From the NCBI GenBank assembly GCA_022266195.1, contig WHVY01000004.1:9565501-9629500 (forward strand): a DNA stretch of 64,000 bases. The letters run 5' to 3'. This document shows positions 13,163 through 24,900 of the stretch, one piece after another. Position 1 is the stretch's first letter, and every line of letters begins with the position of its first letter. Source of the DNA: Tetranychus cinnabarinus (lineage: Eukaryota > Arthropoda > Arachnida > Trombidiformes > Tetranychidae). Position numbers and translations under genes: made by a program. The notes under the pieces were generated by a model. The model saw nothing but the letters and a program-made list of their open reading frames with translations, searched no databases and had not been told where the DNA came from.

Positions 13163-16100
13163 CTGAATCGACAGAGGAAAAGATAAATCGTTAGTTGAGT
13201 TGAAAAAGAGATGAAAGGAAATTTGATCATCGAATCGAAACTTTGATCAATTTTCTTGAAACGAATCAAAGTTGAATATTGAACTTGATTCGCTTGCAAG
13301 TTGTTTTGCTTACCATAAACTATTAGCTTAGCGCTTGCTGAATCTGAGCTTTGAACAGACGAAATTGTACATTTATAGTTTCCTGAAAGTTGTGTTGTTG
13401 GTTTAATCAAACGAATGGCTCGATGTTCAGTTAGTTGATTGTCAACTGTGAAATCTGGATCAATGTGGCGACGAATCTCTTCTGAATAAGATCGTTTTCT
13501 TAAAGCAATTATCCATTGATAAACTGGCCTGGGATTATCATTAAAGTACCTGGCAAAAGACGAAAAACAAAAATTAATAAGTGATGAAAGGTGAAGCAGA
13601 GATGAACAATAAGATGAATTAACGAGTTTATCCAAAATAGGTAAACATTAACCTGAATAGTTTTATTAATATTTTTGGCAAATAATGCATATCATTAACT
13701 TAATTGCACATTGAATCAAACTCATCATTATCATTGGATTAATGAAACAAAAAGAAATGAATCTTCACATTCACATAAAACAGGAACAAAAATAACGACC
13801 TTATGCCAAACAAATCAGTCAAAACAAAAGATTTCGCAAATTCGTTCCCAAACACTTCGAACGATAAAAATCGCAAAACTAAAGACAACATAAGCACCAG
13901 TATCCAAATTGAATGCAGCCCAAGTATCAAAAGTCGAAATCAGAGAAAAACGAAGTTCGACAAACAAGTCAATAAGATCTCAACACTAGCACATCGAGTC
14001 CGTAAAGACCCAAAACAAGCATAACAACATATCAACGAACATGTAAACTAACCTCAGTCAAACCAAACTCAAGTTACTGAGGGAACTTTTGGATTACAAT
14101 TAAGCTTTTAGAAATGATTCTCTGAATTTGATCGAAAACTCTTCTGTTCGAATCGCCCCTTTGATAAACTTTTTCAACTTAACTCGATTTAAATGGGATT
14201 AAGATTTGTGTTTCATCGAAAGTTTCTTGCTTTAAACTGGACAGAAATCTTGGAATGCAAAGTTTTTCGCTTTTAAAAATTTCTCCATATTCAATGTTAT
14301 GTTGGCACATATAGCAACACCCAACCCTGAAACATGTAACGCATTTTATTGGCACATTAAATATGATAAATATCTAAACCCACACAGAATTTCGATCATT
14401 TCTTCTCTTGTTCATTAACTAACTATTATTACCATTACTATTAACGGACTACCATTTATTACGGTAAAAACGATTAACGCAAAAACCAAGCCTAAAACAA
14501 GTTCCAGTTCGTTTATTATTTTTTAATATTTAACAAGTTAACAATAACAAACCTTTATTAACTTTTATATTTAGTGCAACATTTCAATATTTAATCAGGT
14601 TTTGTGTTTTCTTTTCATCAGGTAAATGGTTAGTAATTTGGGTGAAAAATCTTTGATTGAATTAAGAAAATTAAATTACATTCAGAACGTTTATTAATAA
14701 TTTGAATGTTTCTTCTTTTGTTTATTTCATCTTTCATTATTCACAACTTTTCTTTCAGAAACATTCAGATAAACATTAACTGTCAATGTTTACTCATGAA
14801 AAAGATGATGCATATAAACTTGTAATTAGCCAAACAGGTTCAACTTTCGACTAAAAATTATTAATCATTTTCGTTGCATTCATCCAAAGTGTCAGCTATT
14901 GATATCATGTTTTAAAACAAATAAACGGGAAAAGTTATAAATGGATAAATAAATATTGAAATTGGCCAAACATTTATGGATAAAATATAAAACGATATTT
15001 ATGGATAAAAGTTCAACAAGTCAGTAGTCATTGGGAAAAGTGTTTACTAATTTCATGTTTGAAGTTAATGTCAAGTCAAATACTCATTATGTGAACAAGT
15101 CCGTTTATTTGCACAGATCGAGTTCAATTTTCAAATCACTCAACTCCATAAAGTTTATTCAAAACTGTGATTACATTTAACTTGAAAATAGCACTTTACA
15201 TTTCAAGAGTATTGAACTCTTCGAAAAGTGTTAAAGCACTTTTCATGTTTTCCCATTTTACAAGTCAAATGGCTTCGATTGCAATCAATTTCGATGTCTT
15301 TGCAGGAGATCAATCAGATCTCGTATTTGAGATTGAAAGTTGTCCAAAACACTGAGCATCTAAACCTGTTCAAGTCAAATTTTCTCAATCTTCTGCAAGA
15401 ATTTTCTAAATGAGGAAAGCGTGTCGTCTAAGTGATGCTGTGAAATGAAATGCGACCAAAGTCGAAATGTTGTTCTAACGAAAACTGGAATAAAAGATTC
15501 TTGGCATTTAGACTATTGAATCACACAGTATTAATCGTCCTGAAGTTGACTCAATCTTGTTAGTCGTACAGCAGATGCTGAGTCTTTGCATAAAAAAATA
15601 ATGTCATTAAACAGTAACCAATGAATAACTGAACTATTTTTAACCCTTTTGGCCATGAGACTGAGTTAGTCATCAAGAACTGAGAAAATTCCGAAATATT
15701 TGTTTTAAAAATATACTTTTTTACTTTCTAGTTATTAAAACAAGAGCAAGTTATTGATCAACAATTTACTTTGACGCGACTGAGTTTTACTCAATATTTC
15801 ATCAATAATTAGTTTGGTAATCAGTTTGACGAAACTTTTGAAAAGCTTCTGAGTATTTCCACCAAAGTTGAGATTCTGTAGTCAAAATTGGCTTGTTTAC
15901 TGAGAAGCAATGTTTTCTGAATAATGCAAAATTAGCGAAAAAGAATATTTTTTTGTGAATAAAAAAAGAAAACTCGAAATTTGGAAAATTATTGATGAGT
16001 TGTGAGAAGCAAAAGTTGAATTAGATTGCGCCTTGAGCATTGAGAGTAACAAGATATTGGTAATGATGGAAATACAAATGAAGAGGGAAACACGAAAACA

Positions 16101-19100
16101 TGATCATTATGTAAGCAGACAAAAGGGTTCCTTTGATTTTCATCTGAAACAAGTGAGAAAAGGTGGAAAAGTGGCCAAACAAAATGAACAAGTAACATGA
16201 TAATATAATTGTGAACATAAATTGGCTCAATTAGAAGTCAACTTTTCCCAGGAAAGGTCAAAATTTCACTTGAAAACTGACCCAACAACGAGCAATATCA
16301 ACGAACAGTGAGAAAGGGAAAAACAAGGAAAAGATTAATATTACATTTTTAGGTGTTTTCACCAAAAAAGCAAATCATTAGCAAATTATGTTCCATATCA
16401 TTGTATTTTACTCTCCATTTGGCCATTATTTTCATGGTCAATTACTGTTCCCTTCACAGGTCAAGGTATCGTCAATTGTCATAGAATTTCAAAGTTTTAC
16501 AAAAAAAGAAACTTTAAATTCGATGTTTTTTCACTTCTGAAATTGAAAGAATTGAGTTTTTAACTGTTTTACAACTCTTCTGATTTCATGATTTCCTTTA
16601 CTTTAAGTGTTAAAATTAACAACTTAGCATGAGGTGATGAGTTGATGTGAGATGAGTGATTAACGATTTGAAATGAATTGGCGAAATGAGCTGATAATTA
16701 ATGATGATTGTGGTCAAAAGATGGTTATTACAAGTTAGTCGATTAGCTATTAATGTTGAGTTTAATCGTTTAATATCGAGTGGGAGTAAGTCATCTTTGA
16801 TCATTAAACATGAAGCACTGGGATCGCATCACTTGACCCTGTCAATTGGGTTAATCTTGTTAGTAAATTTCTCGCAATTGGCTTAACATTGCTTAACGCC
16901 AATGATAATAAATCAGGTCAATAATCAGTAAATAAGCTCATCAAATATCTCGAAATTTAAATATTCAAATTGTTGCCAATTTTTGTTAACCTTTTGCTTA
17001 CACTTTTCATCTTAATTCGAGGTTCGCCAGATTAGCTGAGTTTCAACGGTAAACCTTGTTCGAGTTGGCATCGTTAGATGAAGTCAGATGAAGGTGAGGA
17101 AGAAATTGAACAAAAATTGTCTTTTTATTAAACTTTACATGCTTATAATTGATCAACAAATCGTCTAATTGAAACTGCAAAATTGAATTTCAATGCTTAA
17201 GGTAACTTTGAAAATTAACATTTTTACTGACAACTTGCTTTGCTTGCCTTTTTGGCCAACTTCATTAATGAGTTTTGCTCAGTCAAATATTCATAGTTAA
17301 GGCAAAGCGAGAAGCAATTATCTTGAATCAATTTAGCTCAAGGCACAACAACATCTTACTCAAAATGCTTTACTCGTTGTTTATGGACGAACAAAGTTCA
17401 ATTCTTACAAGAATTTTCATTCTCCCTGATCGCAACTTTTACCTTTACTTTTATCCTCTTCAATTACTTGATTCACTTGGTTTTCATTTGAACCACAAAA
17501 GCAACACAGATAAATACAAGTCAATCATGCTTCAAGCCTTTCTAAAACTCGCTCTCTAATCGAAAACAGAAGAAAGGTTCAAACAATTAGTCGAAACAAT
17601 TCCAAGAATAAAGTGTCAAAAAATGGAAAATGAGCTTAAAATTGTCAACCTTTGACAAAGTTTATCCACTTTTATCCAGAACAAGAATAATGTCAGAAAT
17701 GAGTAAAAGCTTGTTCAATCATTTTCCGATTTCATGTTTCAATCAAACTTTTACCGGCAAAACATCAAAGTTTAACAACTCAACTTTTCTTCTGAGACAA
17801 AAATTCGTCAAATAAAACACACTTTTTCGATTCGCTTTCAATTCCATCGATAACTTTAGAGCGAAAGTTTAAATGAAGAATCAACTTTTCGAATGAGTTT
17901 GCAACAAAAGAAACTTTGGAAAATCGAAAGAAAATCTTTGCTAATATCGAATATTTTGACGATATGAATAAAAGTTACGAAGAAATTTGAAGATGCGAGG
18001 AAACTTTGAGTGCTTTTGTGAACAGAATTGAGTGAAAAGTGGGAAATCGATAAAAACGTTTCGAACTTATTCTCAAAATAAAAGTCTAAATTGAAAGGTT
18101 TTGAATCAAGTTTGAACCTGAAAACTCATAATGAACCCTAATTTATCTGTCAACATGGCTTTACAATGTTGACAAAAGAAGCTCAAGTTGTTCAAGAGTT
18201 GTGTCATTTGTTGTCGCGAAATTAGCGTCAACTTTCACTGATCATAATGGGTTGCAGTCTAACAAGCTATTAACAATTGGAAAGCTTTTCAAGTTGAAAA
18301 GAGCAAAAATCTCGAGCAAAGTTTTTGTGAATTTGAACAAAAAAAGATTCACATAAAATGATTATTACAATGCATTATTATACAAAAGCTTGTGAATTTT
18401 CACATCCAAATTATGCTCTGAAAATGAAGGTACATGAGAGGAAATATCATGTTCAGTATCAAAACAGAATCCTTATTATTCACATCTTTTTGTTACCCTT
18501 ACCGGTTCAACATGATAATAACAATTTAACTTCCCTCAGGGAACATTAGTTTTTTCAGTCTTTCTCTTCCATTCGCCAAATCAAATCAAATTTCCTTATT
18601 TTTGTTCATCATTTCATTATACTCATGATAAAAGGTAAACTTTGCGTCTTTTTACCTTTCCTCTCATCGCTCAACTCAGCTAAAAAGGTTATTAAAAGCG
18701 CAAAACTGAAAACTTATTCATTGGTTAAACATTGACTGATTCTCATTGATTGGCGTCTGTCAATTTTGTTGACCTGAATTGTGATTAATAATCGTAAAAT
18801 GCGATGATTGTTATTATTAGAAGGAAGATTAGAGGCAAATGATCAGATAATGAGCGGTGAAGAAGGAGAAAAGAGGCGAAAAATTTTGGAAAGATAATCA
18901 TGAAAATGAAAGGATAAAAATTCAGAGATTGATTAGTTTGACCTAAACCATTTAAAAATAAGTTTAAGAGGAAAGATTGGAAACTTGGCTAAGGGAATGA
19001 GCTGAGCATTTATCATGTTGATTGAAAGATGATGTTAACACTTAAGGTCAAGCTTAAGCTCTCTGTCATTCAAATTAAACCTTTACCTTTGAGCTATTGA

Positions 19101-20132
19101 AATGTATCGAGATGAGCTGGATGATAAAAAAAGGTATTATGATGATGACTAGAAGCATCTGGATTTGGGTGGGCATCAAGATTGATGCTTTAAATGGACG
19201 TTAATCAGAGAAGATGAAAAGTTGCATCGTTTAAGAAGAGATGGAAATTATTAAAAAGATGGCGAAAAATGATGATGATTTGGGAAACAAAAGAGACAAC
19301 TTGGACCGGAAGATGTTCTCATCAGAAGCGCAAAACTGTTTAACTTGATTGTTATTGTCAAAGTTTGGTCATAATGATGAAGGTGAGGCTGTGATAAGGT
19401 AATAAATGGTGAGGCGTTAAGAGGATATTTCCATCTCCACCCGAATGTGGACAAAAAGATATCACATAATGGACGGTAAAGACGTGCAATGAGCTACCTG
19501 AAACGTCTAGAGTTTATCAAATGGCGAAAAAAAAGTTTAAATTCTGTTGACAGAGTTGATGCTGTGTTAATAGCCGACTATAATGGTTGCTAGTTAAGTT
19601 AGTAAATTGGATTTAAGTTTTTTTTCTTCTTCTTCTGCTTGAGATGATAATGATGAGTATGGCTTAATGTGTGTGTGTGTTTGTACAGTGTTTGTGTGCT
19701 AATTGAGAAACTTAATCTGTTCGTATAATGGAACATTTAGATTTTTTTAATTTTTTTCTTGTTGAGGAATGAAAATTAAGAAATCGTTGGACTAACCATT
19801 TCATGACGAGATTTTCTTCTAATGGATCAAAGATAAAGTTGCAGTCTAAGATTACTGATGAAGTACCATTTTCAACGGGTGAAGTTACATTGAATGATAT
19901 TATTTGAGCAGCTTCAACTTGGACAGTCAACAGTCCTTCAATATTCAAGGGCATTTGTCGTTGTCGTAGGTTGATGGTGTGGGCCAAGCCAAGGTGTCAA
20001 TATTGATTGGGAAGGAAAAGAAGAACAAGAAAAAAGGGAAAAATGTTTTGGTTATTGTAATACTTTTTGCTAGTCGTGATCAATGTTCAACTTACCCAGT
20101 AAAACTAGATTGATTGTGATGATTTGTTTCAT
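12848..20132 (-). CDS. Two-Ig-domain secreted or surface protein (V-type Ig plus second Ig), 3' end unresolved
   Basis: Four minus-strand exons join in phase into 242 residues plus one base. Residues 1-21 form a signal peptide, MKQIITINLVLLGLLTVQVEA, with a plausible cleavage after VEA. The V-type Ig domain follows, with C44, W59 in VMKWYF, and C119 in SGNYKC. After it come a PVYQWI motif and a second Ig domain with C155 and C223, led by the CRATGLYPSP element. This layout resembles arthropod extracellular two-Ig proteins of the Beaten-path-like type, which act as neuronal surface ligands or receptors; the exact subfamily is not certain. The reading ends at donor ATG|GTAAGA in phase 1, so at least one 3' exon (GPI signal, membrane segment or stop) is missing. 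It is divergently arranged with the nine-Ig receptor gene. Confidence 0.75.
13314..13549 (-). CDS. Two-Ig gene, exon 3 (second half of V domain)
   Basis: Acceptor TTTTGCCAG|GTAC and donor TATG|GTAAGC enclose 236 nt. Its first base completes the Trp codon begun in exon 2, giving the continuous motif VMKWYFNDNPRPVYQWI. The exon carries the second V-domain cysteine in LSGNYKC. Phase 2 in, phase 1 out. Confidence 0.8.
13550..19796 (-). other. Intron 2 of the two-Ig gene (6.2 kb)
   Basis: Bounded by donor ATG|GTTAGT at 19796 and an acceptor at 13550. No recognisable nested gene; open frames inside are short and compositionally biased. Confidence 0.65.
19797..19935 (-). CDS. Two-Ig gene, exon 2 (signal peptide end and first half of V domain)
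   Basis: The acceptor TTGAAG|GACTG was chosen because it fuses exon 1 (ending LLG) to LLTVQVEA and yields one uninterrupted signal peptide. The longer upstream open frame has no hydrophobic leader. 139 nt, entered in phase 1 and left in phase 2 at AAATG|GTTAGT. It contains the first V-domain cysteine in VILDCNF. Confidence 0.75.
20096..20132 (-). CDS. Two-Ig gene, exon 1 (start codon and signal peptide start)
   Basis: A short 37-nt coding exon reads MKQIITINLVLL and ends at CTGG|GTAAGT in phase 1. It is too short for ORF finding. It is supported by the strong donor and by the complete signal peptide it makes with exon 2. The ATG context is TTTAAAATGA. Confidence 0.7.
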
Positions 20133-21275
20133 TTTAAAGGCACAGTTAAGGCACAATTGATGTTCATAGACTTGATTCTTGAAGAGTTGATGGATGTTCA
20201 GAAAGGTGAAGATGAAAGATGAAGATAAATGTTTAGGCACGAGAATAAAGATTGATAAAGATTATCCAAGGCAGTGTTACAGGTAGTCATGAGTCACAAT
20301 GAAAAGGGTGAAAAAAGTTGACACAAAAATATGAAAGTTTGTATGTTGAGAGAGAAAAAGTTTTGTCGAAAAAATTTGTTCATCAAAAAGTAACGGAAAA
20401 AAAAGATTGACAGATGGACGGTTGATTAACACACAATCAAGAGACGTGATGAAGGTGATGGTTGTGGTTGATGGTGGTATTGATGGTTAGGTAAATTGGT
20501 GGTGATGTTATGAATGATTGAGAAAGAAAAGAAAGGAAAGAGTAAAAAAAGATTGGTTTAGAAAGTAAAAAGTATGGAGAAAAAAGATGAAGAAAAAAAA
20601 GAAAACTTTTCTGCTGATCTTCTCTTCGGAACATCAATTCACATTGTGAGCACTTGCGACGGCCTCCGAAGTGAGCATTTTTTGCTTGATGTAGTTAGAG
20701 CAACTTTTTGTTCAACTCTCAGTCTACCTTGTTCCTGCCTTGGCTTTACCCTTGGGTTGGTTGTTGAGTTGATGCTGTTGCTGTTGCCTTGCCTGCATCA
20801 ACCAACAACACTCAATGGGCCACTCTTACGCATGCGATGCCCAAAAGATGCGGGTTCATGCGCACCAGAACAAGAATAAGATGAAAAATAATTTCATCTT
20901 CCAGTTGATATCAAGTCACTATAAGATGAACAACACCTACCTAGAGCCGAAAGGTGAGAGAGAGAAAAGAGAAACTTGAAGACGGAAAAGTCTTCATCAA
21001 AAGTTACTTGAGTTTCAACATTTGAAGTTGCTTCATGTGCTTTTTTTTGTAAACCTTGACACATTTGGAACAAAACTTTTTCTCAACTTTTTTCTTGCCT
21101 TTTGCAACCCTTTCGACAAGCGTCTTGACCGACACTCTACTGTCATCTTTTTTGATTGAAATTGTTTTTATTCCGAGTTTTTTCTTCTCTCTCTTTCTGT
21201 ACATGAAGAATGCAACTTTAATATTATCTATGTTGGCTCTTCTCACCCTTTGTACACTTGAAACTCAGGGAAGTC
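20133..21275. promoter_or_regulatory. Divergent promoter region between the two Ig genes
   Basis: About 1.1 kb separates the start codons of the minus-strand two-Ig gene and the plus-strand nine-Ig gene. The middle (20640-20880) is clearly richer in G+C and CpG than its surroundings and contains two NRF1-like half-palindromes. No ORF in it shows family character. It should hold both 5' UTRs and the two promoters, possibly as one bidirectional promoter. Confidence 0.5.
20829..20864. promoter_or_regulatory. Pair of NRF1/Ewg-like motifs
   Basis: CGCATGCG at 20829-20836 and CATGCGCA at 20857-20864 match the GCGCATGCGC core bound by NRF1 (Ewg in Drosophila), a factor known to act at bidirectional promoters. 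CpG-rich palindromes are rare in this AT-rich window. Binding is inferred only. Confidence 0.35.
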
Positions 21276-21909
21276 ATGATAAACACGCAACCTTATCCTT
21301 ACATGGAAAAATGGATTCAACTGTTGCCCTCATTTTACAAGTGTTTACCGTGTCTGTGTTGTGATAGGAAAAGGTCAACCCAGTGGATTCACCGGCAAAC
21401 TGGATCAACCAAAAGTTGGTCCCGTTGTTCCGACAAGTTCAACTCCAAGTGGATTAAATGTTTTGATACCTTTTGTCGGACAACTTTTCCCTTATTGTTA
21501 GTGTTGACATTTTGTTTAAGTCCAGTTTACGGTTTAACCAATTCAACTACCCCAACCAAGGGTGATTCAATCATAACCATTACTGGCCTTCTTGGTGATA
21601 AAGTGTCTATTCCTTGTACCATTAATACGGATGATTGTGGTGAAGTGTATTTTGTTGCTTGGACCAAGAATACGATTCTAGATGAAAACAGTGAGACCTG
21701 GAGTCGGGTTTACATGTACAGTGAAAATATCAATAAACCTTTACGTGAATTATCATCGAGAGCAGCCTTTCAAGTTGAACCCTCCAAGGGTGGAAACTTG
21801 GTAATAGATAAGCTTAAATACAGTGATGAAGCTTATTATAAATGTGATGTTACCTACATTTCGGTTGGAAAGTGCCCTTCCTTAACATACATTCACCTTG
21901 AAATTTTGG
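21276..21909 (+). CDS. Nine-Ig gene, exon 1 (leader and V-type Ig1)
   Basis: Ends at TTGG|GTAAGT in phase 1. Two in-frame ATGs exist, at 21276 and 21303; the first is used here, and an in-frame stop lies upstream at 21219. The hydrophobic leader TFPLLLVLTFCLSPVYG sits about 70 residues from either start, so the signal has an unusually long n-region or an upstream splice is missed. The V domain shows SIPC, VAWTK, SSRAAF and DEAYYKC, the Sidestep-type V-set pattern. An extra cysteine pair (DDC and GKC) may form a second disulphide. Confidence 0.8.
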
Positions 21910-24900
21910 GTAAGTCAAATGGTCAGTCTGAGAGAGAAAAGGAAAAAGTAAAAAGTGGAAAAAAATTAATAGGAAAGAGAATAAAATTGAAACTTGGAGA
22001 AAAAAATAAATGAATAAAGTGTTCCTTCCCTTCATTTACTCTGGTTACCACAACAATCAAGAGATAATCATAGTATAATAACATCCTTCTCCTTCATCTT
22101 CATCTTCATCTTAATAGTTAGGCAATCTGAGGTTTCATTAAATTTCATAGCAACTCATATAAACACTCATCAACAGTTAGATTGACTTCAAGTGCAATTT
22201 CAGTCTCATATGATGAACTGCAATGTTAATGATTTAAATTAAGAAATTATCTTTTCTCGACTAAAATTGATTCTTATAACATTTTACTTTATTAATCAAT
22301 ACAAAATGTCATGGAAGTCAAAAGCATCAGAAAATCATATAATTATTTTGCAATAAAAGGGTTTGAAACAAGAGTCGCAAAAGCAGTTACAAATTGATTT
22401 GATCCTAATGAATATTTCATCCATCATAAGTTATAACACTTCCCAATCTTAACCTAACACCGTCCATCGAAAACACTTCAACCAGATTTTGCATTATGCT
22501 AACTGAGCTTTTTTCTAACTCAGTGAAACCCTTTCCGGTTTCATTGTAACAGAGTTCAAATTAGATGAACAACAAAGTTCAAGTTAAATGAAAAACTCCG
22601 CTTTATAAACACAAATTAATCAGAGTTTAGTTGCAAGTTGAAAGGAGTGATGAAAATACACAAGATAAGACATACACAGGATAAGCCAGTTTGCTTTGTA
22701 ATCCTAATCTAACCTAACCTAACCTAATCGACTGACGCATAAATGTCACCTTTTAATTTTTATGCAAGATCTAGAGAGTAACTTGAAAGTTTTCATACGT
22801 CTTAACTTATCTGACATCTCTTGGTTGAAACTCTCAATAGTCATCGATAGGTCCTGCTTTCGTGGTCCGTATTCGTACTGAAAATCTAAATCAAAGCAGC
22901 TTTTATGTAGCTCCGTGGTGGCAGCTACAGATCACAATAGATCAATAGATCGCTCCAATATGATTGCTAAAGTTGATTTAGTTTTGCTGAACATTTACTC
23001 TTTCCATTGTTGGAATCTGATCGAAAAGCCAAAACTCAATCAACCTGATTATGATCTCTTTCCAATCATGGTTGATTGTTTAATTCAATAAGTAATTTTA
23101 GTTACTGTTTTCGTCTGAGAATTGAAATTGCAAATGAATGATAATGTTTACAAATGAAAACAAAAAGACTAAATTAAATAGCCAAGCCTTTTAACATTTA
23201 TTACTTTCATCATTATCATTATCTTTTTGTTTCATTTTGATTATTATTCATTTTGATAATCTACTTTTATTTCTTATGATTCCATGATATCATGATTCAA
23301 CGATAAACGTCTTGAAAGACGGCGATAAAGCAAACCAGAAAAGTGATAATAATTTAATTTTTCATTTTCACATTTCCCAACTCAATCTGATAATAAAAAG
23401 TTGAACCATTTTTTTCTTGATACTTCATGAGAATAAAATTAACTGCAATTTCATTGTAAATATTATTCTTAGCTCAGCATCTTTTCAGTGATAACTTTTC
23501 AACTGGGATTGAGTCTTGGCTTTTTGCATTCCAATGCATTCATCTAATTAAATCAATAGTTGACTTTGGCAAGGAAAAAGGTTAAACTTTACAATTATCT
23601 CAATGATGTTTTCATCCTCATCTTCATCCTTTCTCTTCCGTTTCTATTAACCTTTTATTTTGCCAGCAAAAATTTACCTTGAATAAACTTTCAGTCCCAA
23701 GTTTACTGAATAATAAATAGTTTTGAAAGAAAAGGAAAAACTAGGGAAAAGTAAAGTTTCAAATCCTTCATGAAAATTGAAAGATTCAACTTGTTCAAGA
23801 TGAACTTTTCAATATTTGATCACTTTAATCAACATGGAAAAAGTTGGTATTTTTGTTCCATCAAATTCCATCATTTAATGAACCATGAACAAGTTTCATG
23901 ATCATTACAATGAAATAAAGATTGAACCCTTTTCTCCGAGAAATAAAGTGTTTTTCAATTTTACTAATCAAACTTGAAGTTTGGAAAAAGGAAAAAAAGT
24001 GTTTCATGAAGAGAAGAAAATTTTGTCGATTCTTCTCTGATTTATCCTTTTCAACATGGAGTCATGATGAATGATGACACAAAAAAAGGTTGAGATTTAG
24101 ATGATAATCAAGTGAAAGTTTTTGTCTTAAAAATTGTTCTCAATCCAAGTTTTGTATTAAAAGATTATGTCGAGGTTTCTGTTGCGAATCAGAAATCATT
24201 CAATTGAATCGTGTTCATTTCACTCTCGCTCCTTTCCTCATCAACCATATTGGCATGCAATCATGTTTAGCTATTTTTGTTTGACAGGGTAGAACAAAAA
24301 GAAAGCGAGAAAAAGAAATCATTTTTACTAAATATTCTGTTACATTATTTACTTTGCTCGCTTTTTTGGCCATTTATCGGCTTCACTCATTTTCATCATG
24401 TTTATCATGCAGCTTTCCTTTGCATTCACTAACCTAATTTTGGTTAACTTTAGTTGCCTTTGCCAAGTTTCTTGACGTGCTTTCAATGGGTTTAGTCAAA
24501 GGATGACATCAAGTCTCAGGTTTAACTCAAGAGTTCAAATGTCTCAATCAGTTGCGACTTTTGCAAAGCTAATCATTCATTTTTAAAAAGTCAAGATCAT
24601 AGAAACTTCCGAATTGAAGAATCACAAGCGATTTTTGCACAAGTTTCAACTTTGAATTCGAAGAATTTTGAGCATAAGAATCGAAAGTTCCTAAAAATTC
24701 AGTATTTCTGACTAAACAGAGAATAATATTGTAAAAAAGTCGATTTTTTGGAAATTTCAAATTGAATAATCGAATCCATTTTCGGAGCAAATGTATAAAA
24801 CTTTTGATCAACTGTGGGATACTTTTTTCCCTCAAAGTCATTACACTGGTGGACTTCATTTAAACCAATATTCATCTGTTGATGGAAATGCTGATTGTTG

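Noticed and set aside
20574..20879. 101-codon plus-strand ORF in the divergent promoter
   Set aside because: Cys/Leu-rich translation of a GC-richer promoter island; no domain and no consistent splice link to exon 1 of the nine-Ig gene.
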